Assembly (NCBI RefSeq): GCF_040703035.1
Contig: NZ_CP159996.1
Coordinates: 1,212,001-1,276,000 of the forward strand
DNA from: Terribacillus aidingensis
Lineage (GTDB): Bacteria; Bacillota; Bacilli; Bacillales; Amphibacillaceae
Direction: 5' to 3'
DNA length: 64,000 nucleotides
The notes under the pieces are model-generated. The model made no database searches. It had not been told where the DNA came from and saw nothing but the letters and a program-made list of their open reading frames with translations. Both the position numbers and the translations under genes were made by a program. Shown piece by piece: positions 50,389 to 59,058 of the stretch; within the stretch, counting starts at the first letter, position 1, and every line of letters starts with the position of its first letter.

Positions 50389-50814
50389 GTGATACCACAA
50401 CTACCAGAAGCAATCGACCAGCATGACGCAAATTGGCTTTATCCACCTCAGCATCAAGCCGGTAATAGGCCGCTTATTATTTACTATTGGTCAATCAGCT
50501 GTACAATCTGTAAAGAAAAACTGCCTGATTTCTTAGATTTTGCAAAATATGAAAAACAGTTTTTTGATATCATGTTGGTTCATGTTCCTCGCTCAACATC
50601 AGATTTGAATATACAAACAATATATGACTATGTACTTCAAAAAAATATAGATCTTCCTGTTTATCTCGATCAAAGGCATCAGATGAAAAATACATTCAGA
50701 GTACAAAAGCTGCCAAGTATTGTCTTGCTGGACAGACAGGGAAGAATCCGACACGTACAGACTGGCGGTAATTTCACGACAATGCTGATCAATCAGCTGG
50801 ATGCTTTAAGATAA
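50389..50814 (+). CDS. ykuV: Thioredoxin-like protein YkuV
   Basis: 141 aa. TlpA/YkuV-like fold: IIYYWSISCTICKEKLPDF (Cys38, Cys41), cis-Pro in VQKLPSIVLLDRQGRI. GTG start 2 nt after ykuU with GAGGGAGGG inside its end. A likely electron donor for YkuU; in B. subtilis YkuV has reducing activity. Confidence 0.9.
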   Translation: MIPQLPEAIDQHDANWLYPPQHQAGNRPLIIYYWSISCTICKEKLPDFLDFAKYEKQFFDIMLVHVPRSTSDLNIQTIYDYVLQKNIDLPVYLDQRHQMKNTFRVQKLPSIVLLDRQGRIRHVQTGGNFTTMLINQLDALR

Positions 50815-50886
50815 AGTAAAGCAGGATTTCTACTTACAAGTGATTCATGGTAAGCTTGCTCTATCAGAAAATAAAGGGTGATCGAT

Positions 50887-52056
50887 ATGAGCAAGCTGCT
50901 ATACAGAGAAGACGCTTTTTGTGAAAAGTGGGAAACAGAAATTGACGATACATATGAAAAAGATGGACGTTATTTTGTTTCGCTGAAGGAAACAGCATTT
51001 TATCCTGGAGGCGGCGGCCAGCCTGCAGATAGCGGTACAATAGCAGATTTGGAAGTCAAAGCTGTCGAAAGCAAGGATGGAGTACCATACTATGGTCTGG
51101 AGTCAAGTATAAAAGGTAGGGTCGAATGTCGGATAGATTGGGATCATCGCTTCGAATTGATGCAGCAGCATACAGGACAGCACCTTCTTTCTGCTGCTTT
51201 TCGACTCGTCTTAGATCGTCAAACGATCGGTTTTCATTTAGGCCAGGAAGCTGTGACAATTGATTTACCTGGTGACAAACTGACGGAAGCTGAATTGCAA
51301 TTGACAGAACAAAAGGTGAATGAACTAATTTATGATAACCGCATGATTTCCAGTTACTACGTGACAGCTGCACAGCTGGCTGAACTGCCTGTTGTCAAGC
51401 AGCCGTCTGTTACCGAAGACGTTCGAATCGTTGAGATTGATGGTGTCGAATATAATCCTTGCGGTGGCACACATGTCTCATCTACTGGACAAATAGGATT
51501 GATTAAAATCATTAAAACCGAAAAACAAAAGCAAGGACAGCGTATTTATTTCCAATGCGGTAAACGAGCCTTAGAAACTACAAGAACTATGTTTAGCATT
51601 GTAGAAAAAGCTGCAGATCAATTCCAAACAAACAGCCAAGAAGTTCTCGACAGAATTCAGAAGCAAGCTGCTGATTTACAAGCTGCTCTTAAAAGAGCGG
51701 AGGAGCTGGAAGGAAAACTAGAGGCATTTGAATTACAAGAGCTCATCCAGACAGAAACCCCTTTTGTAGTTCGTTCCTATGAAGGGAAAAATATAAAGGC
51801 CTTGCAGCGAATGGCAGCCAAGCTGCTGGAAGCAGACAAGAAGTTTGTCATATTGACAGATACAGCGGAGCGAAAACTGGTAATGACTCACAAGTTGAAT
51901 GATTTCCATAGCGGGAATTTATTCCGAACATCTCTTTCTGAATTCGGTGGCAAGGGCGGCGGAAGTGGCCAGTTGGCGCAAGCTAGTTTTCAGCAGATAA
52001 AGGATTTGGAGCGTTATGTACAATTCTTGCAAGACCATTATCGAAGCATCGTGTAA
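50887..52056 (+). CDS. AlaX-L alanyl-tRNA editing hydrolase with DHHA1 domain
   Basis: 389 aa. AlaRS editing-like domain with zinc ligands His95/His99 in QHTGQHLLSAAF and Cys192/His196 in NPCGGTHVSSTG. A coiled coil of about 60 residues follows, then DHHA1 with the GGKGGGSGQLAQA nucleic-acid loop. It clears Ser-tRNA(Ala) in trans. No aminoacylation domain. ATG at 50887 after AAAGGGTGAT. Confidence 0.9.
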   Translation: MSKLLYREDAFCEKWETEIDDTYEKDGRYFVSLKETAFYPGGGGQPADSGTIADLEVKAVESKDGVPYYGLESSIKGRVECRIDWDHRFELMQQHTGQHLLSAAFRLVLDRQTIGFHLGQEAVTIDLPGDKLTEAELQLTEQKVNELIYDNRMISSYYVTAAQLAELPVVKQPSVTEDVRIVEIDGVEYNPCGGTHVSSTGQIGLIKIIKTEKQKQGQRIYFQCGKRALETTRTMFSIVEKAADQFQTNSQEVLDRIQKQAADLQAALKRAEELEGKLEAFELQELIQTETPFVVRSYEGKNIKALQRMAAKLLEADKKFVILTDTAERKLVMTHKLNDFHSGNLFRTSLSEFGGKGGGSGQLAQASFQQIKDLERYVQFLQDHYRSIV

Positions 52057-52072
52057 ACGATGCTTTTTTTAT
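52044..52072 (+). terminator. Terminator of the AlaX gene
   Basis: AAGCATCG / CGATGCTTTTTTTATTT; the stem includes the stop codon region. Confidence 0.8.
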
Positions 52073-52179
52073 TTAACATAAATTCAAACTTTTTTAAATA
52101 ATCGTTGATTTAAGCTGGTAAATTAGTTCGGAACCCGATATATTAGAACATGCGACTAATCTTGGAGGGGGAGAAGGGT

Positions 52180-53934
52180 TTGCATATATTCAAGAAATTG
52201 AAGGACTTTTATTGGCCATACCGGCGCAACTTCTACTTATCACTTCTATTCATAGCCATTGTGACAGCCATTACGGTTGTCTATCCAATCATACTTCAAA
52301 TTACGATTGATGACGTAGTACTGGGTAATCAGTACAATCTTATTCCAATTATCTCAGTTGGATTCGTCTTATTGATGATCATCAAAGGAATAGCAAACTT
52401 CCTGCAGCAGTATTTAGGAGATATATTCGGTATTCAGACTGTATTCAAGATGCGGAATAGTCTGTATCAGAAACTGCAGAGACTGAGCTTCACGTATTAC
52501 GATAACGCACGCACAGGAGATCTCATGTCCCGGTTGACCGCGGATGTAGAGGGTATCCGTTTTTTCCTTTCTGCAGGAGTAGGTCAGTTCCTGCGTGTTG
52601 TATTGCTGATCGTGATCAGTCTTGCTGTCATGTTCGCATATAGCATACCGCTGGCACTTGTTACGATGGTTTCCATGCCGTTCTTGGCAGTGGTTGTCTA
52701 TCGTTTCGACAGACGAGTTCATCCTGCTTTCCGTAATATCAGAACGTCCCTTGGTGTGCTCAATACACGTGTGCAGGAAAATATTAGCGGGATGAATACA
52801 GTCAAATCCCTATCCCGTGAGGAATTTGAGATTGATCGATTCACAGATAATAATTCAACCTATCGGGACAACTATATTTTCACTTCAAAGGTGTGGGCAA
52901 AGTTTTTTCCGCTCATGGAATTAATCGGTAATATTTGCATGGTTGTCCTCATCTCTTATGGCGGATATCTTGTGATTTCCGGGCAGCTGGAATTAGGCGC
53001 GCTTGTCGCTTTCTTCAGTCTTGTTTCGTATATCCTCGGGCCGCTCGCGAACCTTGGTTTCATAATCAATATGTTCTCTCAAGCGAAGGCATCGGGGGAG
53101 AGACTATTGGAAGTTTTGGAAGCAAAAGAGGATATTAAACAGCTGGACCAGCCGCTTGGCACAACAAAGATCAACGGGCATGTAACCTTTGATAGGGTTT
53201 CTCTTCAGTACACAAAGGATGATGACATGGCTCTGAAGGATATCAGCTTCGATGCACCCCCTGGTAAAATTATCGGTCTGGTCGGCGGAACTGGATCGGG
53301 AAAAACAAGTATCACCCAGCTAATGACCCGTTTTTATGAACCTACATCAGGCGATATCTACATAGATGGCAAGCCTGTACAGGATTATGATTTAAGAACG
53401 CTGAGACAGCATATTGGATTCGTATTGCAAGAGGCATTTCTATTCTCTACGACAATCAAGGAGAATATTGCTTACGGAAATCCGGATCATGTGAGCTTCG
53501 ACCAAATCGTGGATGCAGCTAAACGAGCTCAAGCCCACGACTTTATCATGGAGCTGCCTGATCAGTATGACACACTGCTTGGTGAACGGGGGATGGGCCT
53601 GTCTGGAGGCCAAAAGCAGCGTATCGCAATTGCTCGTGCACTGCTGATCGATCCAAGCATATTGATTCTAGATGATGCGACAAGTGCCGTTGATATGCAG
53701 ACAGAAGTGAAGATACAAAAAGCATTGAAGGAAGTAATGAAGAACCGTACAACGTTCATTATTGCCCATCGTATATCATCAGTTAAGCATGCCGATGAGA
53801 TTCTAGTGCTGGATGAAGGTGAAATCGCGGAACGGGGAACGCATGATTTCCTCCTGCGAAATGGCGGTTTATACCAACGTATCTACGATATTCAGTATCA
53901 GGATCAAAAAGCAATCATGCGTTCAGCACAGTAA
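52180..53934 (+). CDS. ABC exporter half-transporter, degenerate ATP site (YfiB-like)
   Basis: 584 aa. Type IV ABC exporter: six-helix domain (1-330), then the ATPase with Walker A GLVGGTGSGKTS near 366-377, signature LSGGQKQR near 474, Walker B ILILDDATSAVD, where the catalytic Glu is Asp, and H-loop IIAHR. It pairs with the next gene, 12 nt downstream. TTG start at 52180 after GGAGGGGG; the upstream ATG at 52150 precedes that site. Probably drug or lipid export. Confidence 0.87.
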   Translation: MHIFKKLKDFYWPYRRNFYLSLLFIAIVTAITVVYPIILQITIDDVVLGNQYNLIPIISVGFVLLMIIKGIANFLQQYLGDIFGIQTVFKMRNSLYQKLQRLSFTYYDNARTGDLMSRLTADVEGIRFFLSAGVGQFLRVVLLIVISLAVMFAYSIPLALVTMVSMPFLAVVVYRFDRRVHPAFRNIRTSLGVLNTRVQENISGMNTVKSLSREEFEIDRFTDNNSTYRDNYIFTSKVWAKFFPLMELIGNICMVVLISYGGYLVISGQLELGALVAFFSLVSYILGPLANLGFIINMFSQAKASGERLLEVLEAKEDIKQLDQPLGTTKINGHVTFDRVSLQYTKDDDMALKDISFDAPPGKIIGLVGGTGSGKTSITQLMTRFYEPTSGDIYIDGKPVQDYDLRTLRQHIGFVLQEAFLFSTTIKENIAYGNPDHVSFDQIVDAAKRAQAHDFIMELPDQYDTLLGERGMGLSGGQKQRIAIARALLIDPSILILDDATSAVDMQTEVKIQKALKEVMKNRTTFIIAHRISSVKHADEILVLDEGEIAERGTHDFLLRNGGLYQRIYDIQYQDQKAIMRSAQ

Positions 53935-53946
53935 GGGGGGGAGACT

Positions 53947-55767
53947 ATGGAAAACCTGCAATATACTAAGAAAAAGCATACAAACAGATTTCATTATTCA
54001 CAGGATCAGGCAATGGAGAAGCCCTTCGACTGGGGTCAAATCAGGCGGCTGCTTGGCTTTATGAAACCATACAGCAGGACACTTCTGCCAGGATCGATTA
54101 TTACAATGCTGCTGTCCACACTAATCCGTTTGCTCATTCCAATTCTTATCGGTAAAGTTGCGATTGATATGGCTATCGCATCAGGGGATATCCGCTTCCT
54201 TATCTATCTGGTAGCTGGTATCGGATTACTGTATGTACTCAACTATGTTGCCAATATACTGCGGATCAAATGGGTGAACATCCTTGGACAGCATGTCATT
54301 TACGATTTGCGGAAAACGTTGTTCAGTCATATCCAGCATCTGTCGCATAGGTTTTTCGATACCCGGTCTGCTGGATCCATTCTTGTTCGGGTTCTTAATG
54401 ATATTAACTCCTTGCAGGAGCTGTTCACAAACGGAATTATCAACCTATTGACCGATTCCGTTATGCTGATCGGTATCATAGCTATATTGTTCTTCCTAAG
54501 TCCGAAGCTGGCAATAGCAGTTCTCATTATCCTGCCACTCATGTTCTTTATCTCAACGAGGCTCAGAAGAAGCATCAGGCGCTCCTGGCAGCAAGTAAGG
54601 ATGCAAAAATCACGCATGAATTCACATTTGAATGAAGCAATACAAGGCATCCGTGTCACACAATCTTATGCCCAGGAGCCGGAAAACACAGATTATTTCG
54701 AAGCGCTTAACCGGGATAATTTTGAAAGTGAACGAATTGCTACGAAAAAGAGTGCGTATTTTGGACCTTTCGTTGAGATGAGTAATGCTGTCGGTACAGT
54801 TATTCTGATCGCATATGGTGCTCATTTGATTTTATCTGATCAGATTGAAATCGGTACTTTCGTTACCTTTGCTTTCTTCTTAGGGATGTTTTGGGAGCCA
54901 ATCTCCCGCTTAGGACAGATTTATAATCAGCTGCTTGTAGCGATGGCATCTTCTGAACGTATATTCGAGTTTCTCGATGAAGAACCGAATGTCGCGAATC
55001 GGAAGGATGCGAAGCCATTCCAAAGTATTAAGGGAGATATCCGTTTCGAGAAAGTTGTGTTTGCCTATAATTCTGATCGAATCGCACTTCACGAAATCGA
55101 TTTGCATATGGAAGCAGGTCAAACGGTTGCACTCGTCGGCCATACGGGTTCAGGGAAATCTACTATCGCGAACTTGATCAGCAGATTTTATGATCCGACC
55201 GCTGGGGCGGTGAAAATAGACGGCGAGGATTTACGAGATGTGAAGCTGCAGGATGTAAGACAGCAAATCAGTGTCGTCTTACAGGATACATTCGTCTTCT
55301 CTGGTACGATTATGGAGAATATCCGCTTTGGTAATCCGGAAGCAACGGACGAACAAGTGAAAGAAGCTGCACGCATTGTCGGAGCGGATGATTTCATCCA
55401 GCGCTTGGCTGATGGTTATGAAACGGAAGTGGAAGAACGAGGAAATATCCTGTCAGCTGGAGAAAGGCAGCTCCTGTCATTTGCACGGACTATGTTAGCT
55501 GATCCGCGAATCATCATCCTTGATGAAGCCACTGCCAGTATTGATACGGAAACTGAGCTGAAAATACAGCATGCTTTGAAAACCTTGCTCCAAGGGCGCA
55601 CAGCTATTATGATTGCTCATCGCCTATCCACAATAAGGGAAGCAGATAATATCATTGTGCTGGAACAAGGCCGTATTTTGGAACAAGGAAACCATTTGAG
55701 GTTGATGGATGCTAGGGGCAAATATTACGAACTCGTAAAAACACAATTCCAATCAGACGAAAAATAA
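53947..55767 (+). CDS. ABC exporter half-transporter, partner subunit (YfiC-like)
   Basis: 606 aa. Polar 40-residue N-terminus, six helices, then Walker A ALVGHTGSGKST near 396, noncanonical signature ILSAGERQLLSFAR near 502, and intact Walker B IIILDEATASID with catalytic Glu. Length and motif set match the YfiB/YfiC heterodimer of B. subtilis. Its LSAGE loop would face the Asp-type Walker B of its partner. GGGGGGGAG site directly upstream of the ATG. Confidence 0.88.
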   Translation: MENLQYTKKKHTNRFHYSQDQAMEKPFDWGQIRRLLGFMKPYSRTLLPGSIITMLLSTLIRLLIPILIGKVAIDMAIASGDIRFLIYLVAGIGLLYVLNYVANILRIKWVNILGQHVIYDLRKTLFSHIQHLSHRFFDTRSAGSILVRVLNDINSLQELFTNGIINLLTDSVMLIGIIAILFFLSPKLAIAVLIILPLMFFISTRLRRSIRRSWQQVRMQKSRMNSHLNEAIQGIRVTQSYAQEPENTDYFEALNRDNFESERIATKKSAYFGPFVEMSNAVGTVILIAYGAHLILSDQIEIGTFVTFAFFLGMFWEPISRLGQIYNQLLVAMASSERIFEFLDEEPNVANRKDAKPFQSIKGDIRFEKVVFAYNSDRIALHEIDLHMEAGQTVALVGHTGSGKSTIANLISRFYDPTAGAVKIDGEDLRDVKLQDVRQQISVVLQDTFVFSGTIMENIRFGNPEATDEQVKEAARIVGADDFIQRLADGYETEVEERGNILSAGERQLLSFARTMLADPRIIILDEATASIDTETELKIQHALKTLLQGRTAIMIAHRLSTIREADNIIVLEQGRILEQGNHLRLMDARGKYYELVKTQFQSDEK

Positions 55768-55806
55768 GAAAGAGCGTATCTCTCTGGAGATGCGCTCTTT
55801 CTTTTG
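55768..55806 (+). terminator. Terminator of the ABC exporter operon
   Basis: AAAGAGCGTATCTC / GAGATGCGCTCTTT stem followed by CTTTT. It separates the exporter from cydAB. Confidence 0.85.
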
Positions 55807-55874
55807 GGTAATTTTCTGTCCGCTGGGCATAACAAGTGAAGCGACTAATTCTTTACAGAAAGCAGGGATACACA

Positions 55875-57230
55875 TTGTTTGCTTATGATAGTGTCATTTT
55901 AGCCCGGATGCTTACTTCCATGACGCTTGTCTTCCATATTATTTTCGCGACAATCGGTGTTGGTGTTCCATTATTGATCAGTGCTGCCGAATATGTCGGT
56001 ATCCGGAAGCGAGATCCGAGTTATATTTTGCTCGCAAGGCGATGGACAAGAGGATTTGTTATTATTGTAGCTGTCGGAGTAGTTACTGGTACGGCAATTG
56101 GTTTGCAACTGTTTCTTCTGTGGCCGACATTCATGCAAATTGCAGGTCATGTCATCAGTCTGCCTTTATTTATGGAAACTTTTGCATTCTTCTTTGAAGC
56201 TATTTTTCTTGGTGCTTATATTTACACGTGGGATCGTTTTAAAGGACGATATACGCATTGGTATCTTTCACTGCCAGTCATCATCGGCGGCGGGATGAGT
56301 GCTGTGTTCATCACTAGTGTGAATGCCTTCATGAATACGCCGCAAGGATTTACGCTCGAAGGCAGGACGATCACGTCGGTCGAGCCGCTGAAAGCAATAT
56401 GGAATCCGGCAACACCATCTAAGGTGTTTCATGTGCTGACTTCTTCGTATATGACCAGCGCCGCGATACTTGCTGCAATTACAGCATTCTTCATCTTGAA
56501 ATACGGGAATAACAAATACTATAAGAAAGCTTTAAAGCTGACGATGATTGTGACATTGGTGTTTTCTATATTCACAGCTATCGCGGGAGATACATCAGCT
56601 AAGTTTCTAGCCACTTATCAGCCTGAAAAGCTGGCAGCGGCTGAATGGCACTTTGAAACGGAGAAGGGGGCAGACTTGATCCTCTTCGGAAGGTTAACAG
56701 AAGACAATGAAATTAAAGGTGCGATCCATCTACCGAAGATTCTAAGCTTCTTGTCTTTTGGTGATTTCAATAGTGAGGTCATAGGCTTGGACAGGGTGGA
56801 TGCAGATCTGATACCTCCTTTGTGGATCCATTATATGTTTGATTTAATGGTCACTTTAGGAGCATACAGCATTATGATTAGTATGCTTTTCCTTCTGTTC
56901 ATGTTCTGGAAGAAGAGAGATCAGTACAATAAGTGGTTATTACGTGCAATTGTAGTGAACGCTCCATTTGCTTTGCTTGCTCTAGAGTTCGGATGGATTT
57001 ATGCAGAGGTCGGGCGGCAGCCGTGGATTATGCGCGGGTACTTGCGAGTTGCAGAAGGGGCAGTCTCATCACCATATGTGCATTATGCCTTTGCCATGTT
57101 CCTAGTTTTATACGTACTGCTCGGAACATTTGTCACACTGATACTTGTCAGACTTTATAAGAAAAATCCAATTCAGAAAGAATGGGAACAGCGGTTCCCA
57201 GATACGTTATTTGGAGGTGATCAGCGATGA
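55875..57230 (+). CDS. Cytochrome bd-type quinol oxidase subunit I (YthA-like)
   Basis: 451 aa. CydA signatures: heme ligand His in LVFHIIFATIGVGVPLL, MSAVFITSVNAFMNTP, and the quinol motif EVGRQPW near the C-terminus. Short Q-loop. Closest to the B. subtilis YthA type rather than CydA. TTG at 55875 after AGCAGGG gives the family start (FAYDSVILARML); a GTG at 55836 would add a nonconserved leader. Reduces oxygen to water with menaquinol. Confidence 0.9.
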   Translation: MFAYDSVILARMLTSMTLVFHIIFATIGVGVPLLISAAEYVGIRKRDPSYILLARRWTRGFVIIVAVGVVTGTAIGLQLFLLWPTFMQIAGHVISLPLFMETFAFFFEAIFLGAYIYTWDRFKGRYTHWYLSLPVIIGGGMSAVFITSVNAFMNTPQGFTLEGRTITSVEPLKAIWNPATPSKVFHVLTSSYMTSAAILAAITAFFILKYGNNKYYKKALKLTMIVTLVFSIFTAIAGDTSAKFLATYQPEKLAAAEWHFETEKGADLILFGRLTEDNEIKGAIHLPKILSFLSFGDFNSEVIGLDRVDADLIPPLWIHYMFDLMVTLGAYSIMISMLFLLFMFWKKRDQYNKWLLRAIVVNAPFALLALEFGWIYAEVGRQPWIMRGYLRVAEGAVSSPYVHYAFAMFLVLYVLLGTFVTLILVRLYKKNPIQKEWEQRFPDTLFGGDQR

Positions 57231-58240
57231 GCTACGAAGTATTAGGGCTATCGGCCTTATGGTTTTTCCTGTTTGCCTACCTGATTATCGCTTCAATTGA
57301 TTTTGGGGCCGGTTTCTTTGCTTACTATGCCAAGCAGACAAAGAAAGACCATATCTTAAACCGTCTGATTGCCCGCTATCTATCTCCTGTCTGGGAGATT
57401 ACGAATGTATTCTTTATCTTCTTCTATTATGGATTGGCCGGTTTCTTTCCGGATGCCGGTTATTATTACGGATCCGCCATGCTTATACCAGGATCAATCA
57501 TTCTCGTCCTGATTGGTATAAGGGGTTCCTTTTATGCCTTTGAGAATTACGGCTCACGCAGCAGCTTGCTGTACACGTTTCTTTATGGTGCCAGCGGTTT
57601 ACTAATACCAGCTGCCATTTCAACAGGATTGACGATATCAGAAGGTGGCTTTTTACGCGAGGAGGGTGGCAGTATTCATTTACGCTATACAGAACTGCTT
57701 ACAAACCCATTCTCATGGGCGGTCGTATTCTTGGCCATTGTCTCTGTACTGTATATCAGCGCCAACTTCCTGACTTATTATGCCAATAAAGCAGGGGATG
57801 AACCTGCAAGGAAAATATTGCGTTCATATGCGCTTTTCTGGTCTGCTCCGCAGATTATTGCCAGTTTAACGGCGTTCATCGCAATCAGCAGACAAAATCC
57901 GGAGCATTATAATAACATGCTCGATTTATGGTGGATGTTCGGCTTATCGATTCTATTTTTCCTAGCTGCTGTCTATTTCATTTACAAAGAAAGAAACTAT
58001 GGACTGTCGTTCATATGTGTGATGCTGCAATTCTTCTTTGCTCTTTTAGGCTATGGAATCGGTCATATGCCGTATATACTGTATGATCAAATCCAAGTGA
58101 CAGCTGACGCTACACTTCCGGAAATGGGCACGGCTCTTCTGCTTGCTTTTGCAGGAGGCTTACTCATGCTGATTCCATCATTGATACTCGTCATGCGGAT
58201 GTTCCTATTCGATGCAGAGTATGTTAAAGGAAAGAAATAA
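57227..58240 (+). CDS. Cytochrome bd-type quinol oxidase subunit II (YthB-like)
   Basis: 337 aa, eight helices. CydB-like start (LWFFLFAYLIIASIDFGAGFF) and VWEITNVFFIFFYYG. Its ATG overlaps the subunit I stop (ATGA), so translation is coupled; GGAGGTGAT lies just upstream. No cydX-like small ORF with a ribosome site was seen downstream. Confidence 0.9.
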   Translation: MSYEVLGLSALWFFLFAYLIIASIDFGAGFFAYYAKQTKKDHILNRLIARYLSPVWEITNVFFIFFYYGLAGFFPDAGYYYGSAMLIPGSIILVLIGIRGSFYAFENYGSRSSLLYTFLYGASGLLIPAAISTGLTISEGGFLREEGGSIHLRYTELLTNPFSWAVVFLAIVSVLYISANFLTYYANKAGDEPARKILRSYALFWSAPQIIASLTAFIAISRQNPEHYNNMLDLWWMFGLSILFFLAAVYFIYKERNYGLSFICVMLQFFFALLGYGIGHMPYILYDQIQVTADATLPEMGTALLLAFAGGLLMLIPSLILVMRMFLFDAEYVKGKK

Positions 58241-58300
58241 TACAACCTTGACTGTTTGTGATAGACTAGGATTAGTTTATAAGATAGTGGAGGAAGAACG

Positions 58301-58963
58301 ATGAAGAGAGAGTTTGCAGTAATCGGATTAGGCCGCTTCGGAGGCAGCATCTGTATGGAATTGAGCCGGGAAGGATTCAACGTGCTGGCCATTGATATCG
58401 AAGAGGATAAAGTAAATGAATTTCGTAATATTGCATCTCATGCTGTGATTGCAGATACGACTGATGAACAAGTATTAAAAGAACTCGGTATCCGTAATAT
58501 CGAGCATGTGATTGTGGCAATTGGTGAGAATATCCAAGCGAGTATTCTAACAACACTAATGCTTAAGGAACTTGGTATTAAGAAGATAACTGTCAAAGCT
58601 CAAAATGATTACCATGAAAAAGTACTGAGCAAAATAGGCGCCGATCATGTTGTTCATCCGGAACGTGATATGGGAAGAAGAATCGCCCATAAAATAATTA
58701 GCAACAACATTCTCGATTACTTGGAACTCAGTGATGAACATAGCATCGTAGAAGTGCGTGCAGGTAAGAAAATGGCTGGCAGATCTCTCATAGAGCTTGA
58801 TATCCGAGCTGCATATGGCTGTAACGTAGTCGCTATAAAGCAGGCTAGTGATATAAACGTGAGCCCTTCGCCAGATGCGGAGCTTGAATCTGAAGATGTC
58901 TTGATTGTCATTGGTGCAGATCGTGATTTGGCACGCTTTGAGCGTTCTCTAGCAGATGATTGA
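58301..58963 (+). CDS. ktrC: Ktr potassium uptake regulatory subunit KtrC
   Basis: 220 aa. RCK_N Rossmann domain (FAVIGLGRFGGSICMELS, ATP/NAD binding) to about residue 135, then RCK_C (about 140-220), the c-di-AMP site in KtrC/KtrA. Wording (TVKAQNDYHEKVLSKIGADHVVHPERDMGRRIAHKI) is near B. subtilis KtrC. It gates a KtrD/KtrB channel, of which one lies at 40109. TGGAGGAAG ribosome site. Confidence 0.95.
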   Translation: MKREFAVIGLGRFGGSICMELSREGFNVLAIDIEEDKVNEFRNIASHAVIADTTDEQVLKELGIRNIEHVIVAIGENIQASILTTLMLKELGIKKITVKAQNDYHEKVLSKIGADHVVHPERDMGRRIAHKIISNNILDYLELSDEHSIVEVRAGKKMAGRSLIELDIRAAYGCNVVAIKQASDINVSPSPDAELESEDVLIVIGADRDLARFERSLADD

Positions 58964-58969
58964 ACCCTT

Positions 58970-59000
58970 AACCCAAACAGTTGAACTGTTTGGGTTTTCT
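58970..59000 (+). terminator. Terminator of ktrC
   Basis: AACCCAAACAGTT / AACTGTTTGGGTT stem then TTCT, just after the stop. Confidence 0.8.
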
Positions 59001-59058
59001 CATGTCTTAAAAAGGTTACATATAAAAGGAGTAAAAAAATGAAACGGGAGATGTTATC

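Noticed and set aside
52180..58240. ABC exporter pair next to cydAB as a CydDC assembly transporter
   Set aside because: A strong terminator separates them, and the ATPase motifs (LDDATSAVD, LDEATASID) are those of drug/lipid exporters rather than CydDC. Adjacency is probably coincidental.
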